NCBI RefSeq assembly: GCF_900111075.1
Contig: NZ_FOFZ01000011.1
Coordinates: forward strand, 51,284 to 115,283
DNA length: 64,000 bases
DNA from: Flavobacterium frigoris
GTDB lineage: Bacteria > Bacteroidota > Bacteroidia > Flavobacteriales > Flavobacteriaceae
Direction: 5' to 3'
Shown here: positions 10,368 through 19,658 of the stretch, in pieces
Numbering within the stretch: the stretch's first letter is position 1
How the letters are laid out: every line of letters starts with the position of its first letter
The notes under the pieces: model-generated
The model's input: the letters and a program-made list of their open reading frames with translations, nothing else
The model's database searches: none
Told to the model about the DNA's origin: nothing
Position numbers and translations under genes: made by a program

Positions 10368-11978
10368 TTATTCTGTGACATCAGAAAACAATAAATCAGC
10401 TAGGCGATCGTCTCTTTGGTATAGATCGTTATAAAAGTTAATCACTCCATCATCAGAAACCCAGGCAGTGAAGTAGCCAATATATATCGGAATTTTATTT
10501 TTCAGGACATGAATGGTCTGTTTCTCCCCTTTCATCGCTTCATTTATGCTTGCTACAGTCCAGTTTGGATCATCTCGCAGCAACAGAATTGCTAGTTCTT
10601 TGCCTTTGTCCATATTGATACAACCATGACTAAATGCGCGGTAATCAAATTCAAATAAACTTTTATATGGTGTATCGTGTAAATAAATGTCATTAGAATT
10701 CGGAAACATAAATTTAACCAATCCCATTGGATTTTTTACTCCTGGTCTTTGTATGATGTTGCCATTTTTCCATTCCATTTCGTGAGATTCAAGATAATTT
10801 TTGTCTTGAAATATTGCCTGTTTTATTTCGTTTTCGATGATACTTCTTGGGACAGTCCAATACGGACTAAAAACAATCGAACTAATGGAACCACTGAAAA
10901 CGACTGTTTCGGTCATGTCTTTACCTACTAAAAGATTAGATTCTAGTTCTTTTTTGCCGTTTTTTATATAATTCAGTTTAAAAGCCGGAATATTTATAAA
11001 TATATATTCAGGTACTTTTGTAAATTTGGGATCAATCCATCGACAACGTTCCATATTCACTATAATAGTACTGATGAGTTTCTCTATTGGAATATTCATT
11101 CGTTGTGCTTGCCAAGTCGAAAGTATTTTATTGGTTTTGTATCCGTTTCTTTTTTTGAAATTCATGACACCTTCCATCAGTTCCTCGTCATAGAGGTTGC
11201 TTTTAGAATCCCGCTTTAAATCTCCCATAACAGCAAGATGATGCCTGATTTGACCAATGGTTTTTGAGCTATCATTATGTTTGTAATATTCTATTGAGGG
11301 ATCTATGTCAATAGGATCCCAATCACCGCTTTGTTCTATCGCTCTATATTTTTTCAGGACGTCACGAAGTTTGTAATATTGAGTAAATAGCTGTTTCTCG
11401 TTTTTACTTAATAGTTGAGGGTCCGTTAAAAGGGAATCTAATAAATTATCATATGAAATGTTTTTTCGGGGCAAAAACCATCCGATGTCGGTAGTTTTAG
11501 CGACATCAATCCCTTGGAATACTTTTTTTGCATAGTAAACATACACAGTGGTTAGTAGTATTTCTGTATCAGTTTCGGAAATTTTATTTGAAGTATTAGC
11601 ATTAAATATTCCGTTAATGATCGAAGCATAAGCCAGGGTAGATTTCAGACCTTCTTCTTCGAGGGAATTGACTTTCGAATAAAGCATATCAGCAAATTCA
11701 ATAAGGCCTTTGTTATCATACCAGATTGAATTGTAATTCCGGTTTTTATATAAAGTAACTACATCAGATTCGTATTTTTTTAAATCGGGATATTTTTCAA
11801 AAAAAACCTTGAGAATAGTCTTGTCAATGGGGATTGCTAATTTTTCATCAGGTGTTGTTTGAAAAATTTTGACAATAGAAATCATCTTTGCCGGTATATC
11901 GTCATTTCTGTAATGATAAAAAGCGGCAAGTGAAAAACCAAATAAAACAACTACAATCGATAAAAAGAAATTTTTCAC
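10368..11978 (-). CDS. L,D-transpeptidase (YkuD domain), paralogue 3
   Basis: This third tandem copy (536 aa) begins with an uncleaved-looking anchor (about residues 4-22, FFLSIVVVLFGFSLAAF). It has the same scaffold (YKNRNYNSIWYDNKGLIEFA) and a YkuD domain with IYLHDTPYKSLF followed by FSHGCINMDKG. The residue after HGCI is Asn where the two sister proteins have Arg; both occur in the wider YkuD family, so activity is still expected. It is first in transcription order of the three minus-strand genes. Gaps between the copies (about 146 and 203 bp) allow separate promoters. Confidence 0.91.
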   Translation of the reverse strand: MKNFFLSIVVVLFGFSLAAFYHYRNDDIPAKMISIVKIFQTTPDEKLAIPIDKTILKVFFEKYPDLKKYESDVVTLYKNRNYNSIWYDNKGLIEFADMLYSKVNSLEEEGLKSTLAYASIINGIFNANTSNKISETDTEILLTTVYVYYAKKVFQGIDVAKTTDIGWFLPRKNISYDNLLDSLLTDPQLLSKNEKQLFTQYYKLRDVLKKYRAIEQSGDWDPIDIDPSIEYYKHNDSSKTIGQIRHHLAVMGDLKRDSKSNLYDEELMEGVMNFKKRNGYKTNKILSTWQAQRMNIPIEKLISTIIVNMERCRWIDPKFTKVPEYIFINIPAFKLNYIKNGKKELESNLLVGKDMTETVVFSGSISSIVFSPYWTVPRSIIENEIKQAIFQDKNYLESHEMEWKNGNIIQRPGVKNPMGLVKFMFPNSNDIYLHDTPYKSLFEFDYRAFSHGCINMDKGKELAILLLRDDPNWTVASINEAMKGEKQTIHVLKNKIPIYIGYFTAWVSDDGVINFYNDLYQRDDRLADLLFSDVTE

Positions 11979-12139
11979 AATACAATCATTTACATAAAGG
12001 TAAAGAATTATGTCCTTGGTATAAAATAATTAGTGATTAAGAAGAGTTTACAGGAGGTTTTTGATTGATTTGATACTGTTTTTCTATTTTTTCTTTCAAA
12101 GAGCAGAAGTTTTTCTATTTTTATCTAAATTCTAAGCTC

Positions 12140-12649
12140 ATGAGAAAAATCATTTTCGTTCTAGTTCTAATTGTAGTGTCATGTAAGCCAACTAAAGATA
12201 CTTTCGTTTCAGATAACAATAAAGTCAATGTGCTACTTGATTCTTGGCATAAAGCCGCAGCAGATGTAAAGTATGATTCCTATTTTGAAAAGATGACCGA
12301 GGATGCTGTTTTCATCGGGACAGATGCGACAGAGAATTGGGGTAAACCTGCCTTTCAGGCATTTGCCAAACCTTATTTTGATAAAGGGAAGGCTTGGAAT
12401 TTTACAGCATTGGAGCGCCATATTTATTTCGATAAAACAAAAGAAGTAGCTTGGTTTGATGAATTGCTGAATACGCAAATGAAAATTTGTCGCGGGTCAG
12501 GAGTATTGATAAAAATAGATGGTGAATGGAAAATCAAACACTATGTTTTATCGATGACTGTCCCCAATGAAAATGTAAATGAAGTTATTAAAATCAAAGC
12601 GCCCATAGAAGACAAACTTATGTCGGGTTACAATAAGTCGAACCAATAG
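12140..12649 (+). CDS. SnoaL/NTF2-like domain lipoprotein
   Basis: A 169-residue protein with a lipoprotein signal (MRKIIFVLVLIVVSC, lipid cysteine at residue 15). It is followed by a domain resembling DUF4440/SnoaL-like NTF2 folds: LDSWHKAAADVKYDSYFEKMTEDAVFIG, then GKPAFQAFAKPYFDKG and a C-terminal sheet ending WKIKHYVLSM. Such domains bind small molecules or form scaffolds. No catalytic residues can be named here and the substrate is unknown. It is separate from the divergent transpeptidase cluster. Confidence 0.72.
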   Translation: MRKIIFVLVLIVVSCKPTKDTFVSDNNKVNVLLDSWHKAAADVKYDSYFEKMTEDAVFIGTDATENWGKPAFQAFAKPYFDKGKAWNFTALERHIYFDKTKEVAWFDELLNTQMKICRGSGVLIKIDGEWKIKHYVLSMTVPNENVNEVIKIKAPIEDKLMSGYNKSNQ

Positions 12650-12771
12650 CCAAATAAGTTGCTGCAAATGGTGCTTTTTTACAAGGTCTTCTGTGCTTCG
12701 TATTAATTTTTCTTTCGTTCTGCGGTCGGTCTTATATATTTCGTTAATTTTGCAAAAATATTTGAAAAATC

Positions 12772-13449
12772 GTGGGAAGCAAAAATAAATTAAAAAGGTT
12801 CAAGGAAAACGAAACATTTACCAATGTTTTTCAACCAACAAGAGAAGAAGTAGTGGGTGATTTGTTTCCTTTAAAAGGGAAATGGAATTCAGATTTCTTT
12901 AAAAATGATAACCCTGTAGTTTTGGAATTGGGTTGTGGTAAAGGAGAATATTCAGTTGGTCTTGCCGAAAGATATCCCAATAAAAATTTCGTTGGAATAG
13001 ATATTAAAGGAGCCCGTTTTTGGCGTGGTGCTAAAACTGCTGTAGAGACAGGGTTGCATAACGTAGCTTTTATTCGAACTCAAATTGAATTAATCAATCA
13101 TATTTTTGCCGAAAATGAAGTAGATGAAATCTGGATTACTTTTCCGGATCCTCAAATAAAATACAAACGCACCAAACATAGAATGACAAACTCTGAGTTT
13201 TTGCAATTGTATAAAAAAGTACTTAAAAAAGAGGGTGTTGTAAATCTTAAAACAGATAGTGAGTTCATGCATGGGTATACACTTGGTTTACTCCATGGTG
13301 AAGGGCACGAAGTTTTGTATGCAAATCACAACGTATATGTTAATGAAGGAAGTCCGGAGGAAGTAACTGCTTTCCAGACTTTTTATGAAAAACAATATTT
13401 GGAAGTTAACAAAGCAATTACGTATATTCGATTTAAAATCAAAGAGTAA
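12772..13449 (+). CDS. trmB: tRNA (guanosine(46)-N7)-methyltransferase
   Basis: TrmB methylates N7 of G46 in the variable loop of tRNAs using S-adenosylmethionine. The start is a GTG at 12772 giving GSKNKLKRFKENETF, the usual N-terminus in flavobacterial homologues; no nearby ATG fits. The SAM-binding motif VLELGCGKGEYS lies near residue 46. NFVGIDIKGARFWRGAK follows, and then EIWITFPDPQIKYKRTKHRM, the family's substrate-binding signature. It is 225 residues, a normal length. Confidence 0.95.
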   Translation: MGSKNKLKRFKENETFTNVFQPTREEVVGDLFPLKGKWNSDFFKNDNPVVLELGCGKGEYSVGLAERYPNKNFVGIDIKGARFWRGAKTAVETGLHNVAFIRTQIELINHIFAENEVDEIWITFPDPQIKYKRTKHRMTNSEFLQLYKKVLKKEGVVNLKTDSEFMHGYTLGLLHGEGHEVLYANHNVYVNEGSPEEVTAFQTFYEKQYLEVNKAITYIRFKIKE

Positions 13450-13503
13450 TCATTTTTTTAAAGTTTGAATTGGTAGCCTTTTGTAAATACTGACACCTTG
13501 CCT

Positions 13504-14139
13504 ATGAATTTAATTATATCTTTACTTTCCGGTTTCATTACTGCTTTAATAGGGATTACTCCACCAGGATTGCTCAATATGACGGCAGCTAAAGTGAACT
13601 TGAAAGAAGGGAAAAGAAACGCCTTTTGGTTTGTATTTGGGGCGGTAATAATTATTTTTTTTCAAGCCTATTTAGCTATATTGTTTGCCCGCGTGATAAA
13701 CATTCGGCCAGATATAGTAATTCTATTGCGGGAGATAGGTTTCGCGATTTTTGGTGCTTTGACGGTTTATTTTTTATGGATAGCTAAAAAACCAAAAATC
13801 AAAAAGGCGAAGATTGTAAAAAGTAGTAAAAAGACACGTTTTTTTCTTGGAATGCTACTCTCGGCTCTTAATTTTTTTCCAATCCCGTATTATGTTTTTG
13901 TCAGTATAACATTGTCTTCTTATAATATTTTTTCTTTCAATGAGAGCTCAATTCTTACTTTTGTCATTGGATCGGTATTAGGATCTACGTTAGTTTTTTA
14001 TTTTTACATTACCTTCTTTCAAAAAATAGAAGACAAAGCGGATTATCTATTGCGGAATATGAATACTATTATTGGTAGTATAACAGGTGCTGTTTCGATA
14101 ATTACTTTATTCAATATCATAAGATATTACTTAAGTTAG
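13504..14139 (+). CDS. LysE family transporter
   Basis: A multispanning inner membrane protein of about 211 residues, resembling LysE/RhtB exporters of amino acids or related metabolites. The N-terminal segment NLIISLLSGFITALIGITPPGLLNMTAA carries the typical PPG(L)NM motif. Hydrophobic segments follow at about residues 40-60, 70-90, 115-140, 150-170 and 185-205, with a Lys-rich cytoplasmic loop (AKKPKIKKAKIVKSSKK). The ATG at 13504 is preferred to a TTG two codons upstream. The substrate is unknown. Confidence 0.82.
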   Translation: MNLIISLLSGFITALIGITPPGLLNMTAAKVNLKEGKRNAFWFVFGAVIIIFFQAYLAILFARVINIRPDIVILLREIGFAIFGALTVYFLWIAKKPKIKKAKIVKSSKKTRFFLGMLLSALNFFPIPYYVFVSITLSSYNIFSFNESSILTFVIGSVLGSTLVFYFYITFFQKIEDKADYLLRNMNTIIGSITGAVSIITLFNIIRYYLS

Positions 14140-14189
14140 TTCAGTAGGTTCTTTCTGATTGATCTGTGTCATTTTTATAACTTAAAACT

Positions 14190-14516
14190 ATGTCAAACGA
14201 GAATTTTTTCGAAAGGGTTTATGCCGTTGCAAGACAAATTCCTTACGGAAAAGTTACTTCTTATGGCGCTATTGCAAAAGCGTTAGGAACCGCCCGTTCA
14301 GCAAGAATGGTAGGTTGGGCAATGAACGCCTCACATAATAGGGACGATGTCCCTGCACACCGCGTGGTGAATAGAAACGGATTGCTTACCGGAAAATTCC
14401 ATTTTGACGGTACAAACTTGATGCAACAATTATTAGAAAGTGAAGGAATTGAGGTAGTCGAAAATCAAATCATCCATTTTGAAAAACATTTTTGGGAACC
14501 GCCAATGACTGAATAG
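14190..14516 (+). CDS. MGMT family alkyltransferase-like protein (ATL)
   Basis: A 108-residue DNA-binding protein homologous to the C-terminal domain of O6-alkylguanine-DNA alkyltransferases. The hallmark PCHRV, which carries the alkyl-accepting cysteine, is replaced by PAHRVV. The protein therefore cannot transfer alkyl groups to itself and belongs to the alkyltransferase-like group, which flags O6-alkylguanine for nucleotide excision repair. IPYGKVTSYGAIAKALG and ARMVGWAMN form the winged-helix DNA-binding part. Confidence 0.9.
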   Translation: MSNENFFERVYAVARQIPYGKVTSYGAIAKALGTARSARMVGWAMNASHNRDDVPAHRVVNRNGLLTGKFHFDGTNLMQQLLESEGIEVVENQIIHFEKHFWEPPMTE

Positions 14517-14651
14517 GAATCTGAATTCAATTGATTAACAAGTTTATATAACAGAGACATTCATTCATTAATTAGTAAGTAAAAAACGGCTGTTCTGTAC
14601 TGAAATCTTAAGCGTAATTCCTTTAAATTCCCGCATCAACACCCTCCCGTT

Positions 14652-16001
14652 TTAACTGTTTCCTTGAATAAAACAGATGGTGAAATGCGTTTTACCTCCT
14701 GATAGGTCAGAATCAGTTTTATGACTCAAATAACCGCCGTGGGCTTCTATGATATTTTTCGAAAGCGTAAGTCCAATACCAGCGCCATTTTTTCTAGTAG
14801 TGAAAAAAGGGAGGAATATTTTGTCTGTAATTTCGCTTTCAATTCCTCCTCCATTATCAGATATGATGATGTAAAAACGATTATTTTGTGTTGCCGTAGT
14901 CAAGTGTATACTCTTTTCCTTTTTTTCTTTTAATGCAAAAACACTGTTGGTAATCAAATTGATAATTACTTGTTCTATTTGGTTTTTATCAAGGTCAATT
15001 ATCTTATTTTTTTCGATTTCGTTGCTGATTTTTATATTTTCCGATTCGAAAATAGGAGACATCATTTTAAGACAATCTTCAAACAATAAATGAATTGGAG
15101 TTGGTTTTTTGTTTGGCGTAGGAAGCGCAGCGAGCTTCCGATAGTTCTCGACAAAAAACTGCAAATGATCACTTCTGTTGATAATGGTCGAAATGCTGCT
15201 TTTGATGTCTTCAAAATCTTCTGATTCTAAATGGTCTTGATCTACAATTTGTAGTAAATTTTGCGAAAGCGATCGAATGGGAGTCAGCGAATTCATTAAT
15301 TCGTGAGAGATGATTTTCATCAAATTAATCCAAGCTTCTTTTTCTTTTTTCTCAATAACACGCTGGATGCTGTCTAATAGCACGATGAAGTAGTCTTTGT
15401 TGAACGATTTTGTTAACGAAGTTTGCAACATAAACGTCTGCGCTTCTTGTTGCTCTATTTTGATGTTAATGGACGTCTTTAATTCTTTAAAACCGGTGTT
15501 TTCAATTTCTTCGCAAAGCGACGGCAGGTAATTCTTAAGATATTCCCAATTAGTCACTTTTGGGACACTGAAAAGGGTAGAAAAACAATCGTTCATCAAG
15601 AAAATGGTCCAGTCGTTATTTTCTTTTTCTAAAATTAAAACAGCTGTATCTATATTGTTTATTATCGAGCGATAGATTAATTCTTTTGAGCTGCCGTCGT
15701 GTTGTTTCTCTTTCAAAGTATCATAGAGCAGACATAAATTTTTATAATCTCCTTCTTTGTGTGCAGCAGGAAAACGAGCAGAAAAGTCGTTATTTAGTAT
15801 CGAAAGTATGGTTTTGTCGTAAAAAATCAATTTGTTTTTGATGTACGAATACATTTCGGCACAGATCAAAAAAGAAAATAGCATAATTAAAATACCACTA
15901 TACAAATAACCGTTTCCAAATAGATAAAGTGAAAATGCGAGTGCAATAATGACAATAAGAACTCTTGCAAAAAGGGCATTGTAAAATTTCCAGCTATTCA
16001 T
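14652..16001 (-). CDS. Membrane sensor histidine kinase (NtrB/NtrY-like)
   Basis: A 449-residue two-component kinase. Two N-terminal membrane segments (about residues 12-30 and 32-52) are followed by a PAS-like middle, the HisKA helix ISHELMNSLTPIRSLSQNL (His at about residue 234) and an ATPase domain with NLITNSVFAL, DNGGGI and NGAGIGLTLSKNI. It overlaps the regulator gene upstream by one base (start 16001 on the regulator's last base), so the two are co-translated. From the context it probably controls the divergent MacA/MacB-like transporter operon. Confidence 0.92.
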   Translation of the reverse strand: MNSWKFYNALFARVLIVIIALAFSLYLFGNGYLYSGILIMLFSFLICAEMYSYIKNKLIFYDKTILSILNNDFSARFPAAHKEGDYKNLCLLYDTLKEKQHDGSSKELIYRSIINNIDTAVLILEKENNDWTIFLMNDCFSTLFSVPKVTNWEYLKNYLPSLCEEIENTGFKELKTSINIKIEQQEAQTFMLQTSLTKSFNKDYFIVLLDSIQRVIEKKEKEAWINLMKIISHELMNSLTPIRSLSQNLLQIVDQDHLESEDFEDIKSSISTIINRSDHLQFFVENYRKLAALPTPNKKPTPIHLLFEDCLKMMSPIFESENIKISNEIEKNKIIDLDKNQIEQVIINLITNSVFALKEKKEKSIHLTTATQNNRFYIIISDNGGGIESEITDKIFLPFFTTRKNGAGIGLTLSKNIIEAHGGYLSHKTDSDLSGGKTHFTICFIQGNS

Positions 16002-17350
16002 TAGTCGTTAATTTTAAGATCGTATTTTTCAAGTCTACGGTACAACGAACCTCTGGATAAACCCAATTCTTCAGCAGTTTTACTGATGTTTCCGTTGTTT
16101 TTAAAAAGGGATTTTTCGATGGCGTTTTTCTCTATTTCGGATAAGGGATGTTCCTCCGTTGTTGTTATGTATTCAAAGTTAAGTAAGTCTAAATCAGTTA
16201 CCGAAATTATATTGTCATCTGACATGATCAAGGCTCTTTCAATCTTATTTTCTAATTCTCTAATGTTTCCTTTCCAAGGATAACGTTCCATATATTCAGC
16301 CACGTTAGTGTCAAAAATGACATCGTTTTGACCGTATTTCTCTCCTATCTGCTTTAGAAGGAAGTGCGCCATGGGCACAATATCGTCTTTTCGCTCTCGC
16401 AAAGGCGGTAGGTTTATTTCCATGGTATTAATACGATACAACAAGTCTTCTCGAAATGTTTTGTTTGCGACTTCGGCTTTAATATCGCTGTTAGTTGCTG
16501 CTATGATTCTTACATTTAATGTTCGCGGTTTGCTTTCGCCTAGCCGTGTGACTTTCTTTGTTTGTAAAACATGCAGTAGTTTTGATTGCAAATGCAAAGG
16601 GATATTGCCTATTTCGTCAAGAAAAATAGTTCCATTATCGGCAATTTCAAATCGTCCTGGGGTATCGGTTTTGGCGTCGGTAAAAGCACCTTTGGCATAA
16701 CCAAAAAGTTCGCTTTCAAACAAGTTTTCGCTTAACGAACCCAAATCAATATGAACGAATGGTTTGTCTTTTCGATCAGAATGCTGATGTATATGTTCAG
16801 CAAAGACAAATTTACCTGTTCCGTTTTCTCCTAAAATAAGGACGTTCGCATCTGTTTTTGCTACTTTTTCAGCAATGGAATACGCCTGTTTTATTTTTTG
16901 GGAACTGCCAATGAAGTGCTTTTTAGGAGCGGGTTCTGAGTTTGATGTTCGATTGAGTTTTCGACTTTCCACAACGGCTTTGTCTATAGTGGAGAGTAAT
17001 TTTTCATTATCCCAAGGTTTTAAAATATAATCAAAAGCACCTATTTTCATGCCTTCTACTGCGGTTTCTATTTTGCCAAAAGCGGTCATTAAGAGCACGA
17101 CTGTTTTTGGCGACAGTGTTTTTATTTCTTTCAGCCAGTGAATGCCTTCGCGTCCATCTTCAAAACCAATGCGGTAGTTCATGTCCAATAGAACAACATC
17201 AATTTGGTTGTCGCCAAGGATAGTAATTATTTTTTTTGGATCATTTGTTGTGAAAATTTCTTCAAAATGCTTCTTCAAGATCATTTTTGCCGAAAAAAGA
17301 ATCTCTTCTTGGTCATCAACAATAAGTATTTTGGCTTGTTTTTTTCGCAT
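16001..17350 (-). CDS. Sigma-54-type response regulator (receiver-AAA-Fis HTH)
   Basis: An NtrC-family regulator of 449 residues. The receiver domain (about 7-120) has phospho-acceptor Asp56. The AAA+ domain (about 145-375) has Walker A GENGTGK (174-180), Walker B GTIFLDEIGNI and arginine-finger region FREDLLYRIN. The C-terminal Fis-type helix-turn-helix ends GLSRGSLYRRLEKYDL. The loop that contacts sigma-54 reads GAFTDA (221-226) instead of the common GAFTGA. It is the first gene of the pair with the histidine kinase and is divergent from the transporter operon starting at 17508. Confidence 0.93.
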   Translation of the reverse strand: MRKKQAKILIVDDQEEILFSAKMILKKHFEEIFTTNDPKKIITILGDNQIDVVLLDMNYRIGFEDGREGIHWLKEIKTLSPKTVVLLMTAFGKIETAVEGMKIGAFDYILKPWDNEKLLSTIDKAVVESRKLNRTSNSEPAPKKHFIGSSQKIKQAYSIAEKVAKTDANVLILGENGTGKFVFAEHIHQHSDRKDKPFVHIDLGSLSENLFESELFGYAKGAFTDAKTDTPGRFEIADNGTIFLDEIGNIPLHLQSKLLHVLQTKKVTRLGESKPRTLNVRIIAATNSDIKAEVANKTFREDLLYRINTMEINLPPLRERKDDIVPMAHFLLKQIGEKYGQNDVIFDTNVAEYMERYPWKGNIRELENKIERALIMSDDNIISVTDLDLLNFEYITTTEEHPLSEIEKNAIEKSLFKNNGNISKTAEELGLSRGSLYRRLEKYDLKIND

Positions 17351-17507
17351 CAGTATTTGTTTTTGTTCACTTATGAACAGGGGACTGTCCGTTTTCGAAC
17401 AGTTCGATTTCTAGATTTTTTGCAACCGTATTGATAACCATTGTTTTACGGATTATAAATCCTTTGGCATGCTTTTGTATGTTGATAATCAGTAAATTAT
17501 TATAAAA

Positions 17508-18746
17508 ATGGACAAGGTTATTCCCCGTAAAAATAGAAAATTTAGGTACTTAACAATAGGATTTGTGAGTTTTTTAGTTGCAGGAGCAGTAGTTTATGCT
17601 TCGGTATCTAAAAAACGAAGTTTAAATGTAAAAGTGGATGAACTATTAGTAAAAGAAGTAAGCCAAGAATTTTTTGAAGATTTTATTGTTTTTCAGGCCA
17701 AAGTGGAGCCATTGAATTTGGTGTTGGTCAATATCATCGAAGGTGGTTCAGTCAAAGAAATTTTTGTAGAAAACGGAGCAATGGTGACGCAAGGACAACC
17801 GCTGGCACGCATGTATAACCCCAATACAGAATTGAATTACCTGACGCAAGAAACCGCAATCATTGAGCAAATTAATAATTTAAATACAGGAAAACTTAAT
17901 ATTAGAAATCAAGAATTGAGTTTGACTAAAGATCTTGCTTTAATAGAACATGATTATAATGATGCCAAAAGAGTGTATGATATGAATGCCAAATTATTTG
18001 AAAAAGACATTATCTCAAGAAATGATTGGAATTTAATAAAGGAAAGTCTACGTTTTCAAGAAGAACGTAAAAGCAATATTCGTACGAGTATTCAAAAGGA
18101 GAAACAAACCAACCAAGTCCAGATTTCGCAGATAAATCGTTCGATACAAACCATGGAGATGAGTTTGGATATTCTGAGAAGTAATAAAAAAAACTTCTTG
18201 ATTACGGCGCCAGTTTCAGGAAGATTAACTTCATTTGAACCTATTTTAGGAAAAACATTTAAAGCCGGAGAAAGTATTGGTAGAATTGATTCTCGCGAAG
18301 GCTACAAGTTAAGCGCGCAGGTGGATGAATTTTATTTAGAGAAAATACGTGTGGGTTTAAAAGGACAAATTGAATATAAGGGAAAAACAGTAATCGTGTC
18401 TGTGGTAAAAGTGATTCCAGAGGTTAAAAGTGGTCGTTTTCAAGTGGAATTGCTTTTTGATTCTAAAGAAGAGTTAGCGTTACAAGACGGATTAAGTTTT
18501 GGCGTGAAGCTTATTTTATCTGAAAAGAATAAAATTTTGGTCATTCCAAAAGGAAGTTTCAATCAAGAAACCGCTGGAAAGTGGCTGTTTGTTGTCAACG
18601 GAAGCAAAGGAGTGAGAAGAAATATAAAATTAGGCAGAGAAAATCCTTCTTATTATGAAGTGTTAGAAGGATTAAAACAAGGAGAAAAAGTAATAACGTC
18701 GTCTTATGCCGACTATAAAGAAGTCGAAGAACTGAATATACAATAA
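17508..18746 (+). CDS. Efflux periplasmic adaptor (MacA/HlyD-like)
   Basis: A 412-residue membrane-fusion protein expected to link an inner-membrane ABC exporter to an outer-membrane channel. It has one N-terminal membrane anchor (about residues 14-31), then half of a lipoyl domain (VLVNIIEGGSVKEIFVENGAMVTQGQPLARMYNP). A long coiled-coil hairpin follows (about 95-225), then the second lipoyl half (FLITAPVSGRLTSFEPILGK) and beta-barrel domains. It is followed after 57 bp by the ATPase and then two permeases, forming one transport operon. Confidence 0.9.
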   Translation: MDKVIPRKNRKFRYLTIGFVSFLVAGAVVYASVSKKRSLNVKVDELLVKEVSQEFFEDFIVFQAKVEPLNLVLVNIIEGGSVKEIFVENGAMVTQGQPLARMYNPNTELNYLTQETAIIEQINNLNTGKLNIRNQELSLTKDLALIEHDYNDAKRVYDMNAKLFEKDIISRNDWNLIKESLRFQEERKSNIRTSIQKEKQTNQVQISQINRSIQTMEMSLDILRSNKKNFLITAPVSGRLTSFEPILGKTFKAGESIGRIDSREGYKLSAQVDEFYLEKIRVGLKGQIEYKGKTVIVSVVKVIPEVKSGRFQVELLFDSKEELALQDGLSFGVKLILSEKNKILVIPKGSFNQETAGKWLFVVNGSKGVRRNIKLGRENPSYYEVLEGLKQGEKVITSSYADYKEVEELNIQ

Positions 18747-18747
18747 A

Positions 18748-18771
18748 AACGCAATGCAGCTGTACTGCGTT
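18748..18771. promoter_or_regulatory. 24-nt near-perfect palindrome between adaptor and ATPase genes
   Basis: The arms AACGCA and TGCGTT flank a perfect CAGCTG centre, with one mismatched symmetry pair between arm and centre on each side. It begins 1 bp after the adaptor stop and has no T-run after it, so a terminator is unlikely. It could be an operator or an mRNA processing or stability stem. Confidence 0.5.
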
Positions 18772-18803
18772 CTTAAATCAAAAACATAAAAAACTATATA
18801 AGG

Positions 18804-19505
18804 ATGATAACAATTCAAAACCTAACCAAGATCTTCAGAACAGAAGAGTTAGAAACTTCGGCTTTAAGCGGGATTAATTTGCAAATCAATGAGGGAGATT
18901 TTCTTTCGATTATGGGCCCGTCGGGTTGCGGAAAATCAACATTACTCAATATCATCGGATTATTGGATAGTGCTTCAGACGGGAGTTATACCTTGTTGAA
19001 CCAAGAAATGATTGGACTAAAAGAAAAAGGGCGTTCTAGTGTTCGTAAGGAAAATATCGGATTTATTTTTCAGAATTTTAACCTTATCGACGAGCTTTCG
19101 GTTTATGATAATATCGAATTACCGTTAATTTATAATAATGTAAAAGCTTCAGATAGAAAACTAAAAGTAGAAGGAATTGCCGAAAAATTAAACATTGCAC
19201 ATCGATTGAAGCATTATCCCCAACAACTTTCTGGTGGGCAGCAACAACGTGTGGCCGTGGCAAGAGCTTTGATAAATGATCCTAAAATTATTTTGGCTGA
19301 TGAGCCTACAGGGAATTTGGACAGTAAAAACGGAAACGAAGTAATGGAATTGCTAACTGATTTGCATGCCAAAGGTGCGACAATCTTGATGGTTACCCAT
19401 TCTGATTATGACGCGTCATTTTCTCAAAGAACCATCCTGATGAAAGATGGTGTTATTTTTTCTGAAAAAAGTAATCAAAGGAATGTTGATGTTTTTAAAG
19501 TGTAA
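18804..19505 (+). CDS. ABC transporter ATPase (MacB/LolD-like)
   Basis: A 233-residue nucleotide-binding subunit. Walker A is GPSGCGKST, the Q-loop is FIFQNFNLIDELS, the signature is LSGGQQQRVAVARA, Walker B is IILADEPTGNLD and the switch His lies in LMVTHSDYDASF. This subgroup energises FtsX/MacB-type permeases that do mechanical work or expel lipids, peptides or antibiotics. It sits between the adaptor and two FtsX permeases in the same operon. Confidence 0.94.
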   Translation: MITIQNLTKIFRTEELETSALSGINLQINEGDFLSIMGPSGCGKSTLLNIIGLLDSASDGSYTLLNQEMIGLKEKGRSSVRKENIGFIFQNFNLIDELSVYDNIELPLIYNNVKASDRKLKVEGIAEKLNIAHRLKHYPQQLSGGQQQRVAVARALINDPKIILADEPTGNLDSKNGNEVMELLTDLHAKGATILMVTHSDYDASFSQRTILMKDGVIFSEKSNQRNVDVFKV

Positions 19506-19658
19506 TCATTATGATACTAATCTTAATATCAATTATCACATACATTTTAGAATTGCTTTGCAGTTCACTTAGTCAATAATTTACGGTTTCAATCATTAAT
19601 CATCACCCGAGCTAAAGTGGCGAACTGGCGAAGCAATCAAAATCATCAATCAAAAATT

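Noticed and set aside
10368..11978. Third L,D-transpeptidase as an inactive enzyme because of HGCIN
   Set aside because: Asn at this position is common in the YkuD family and the catalytic His and Cys are present.
17462..17482. Possible sigma-54 promoter (TTGGCATGCTTTTGTA) before the adaptor gene
   Set aside because: The GG-to-GC spacing is one base short and the -12 element reads GT instead of GC. It does not fit well enough to list as a feature.
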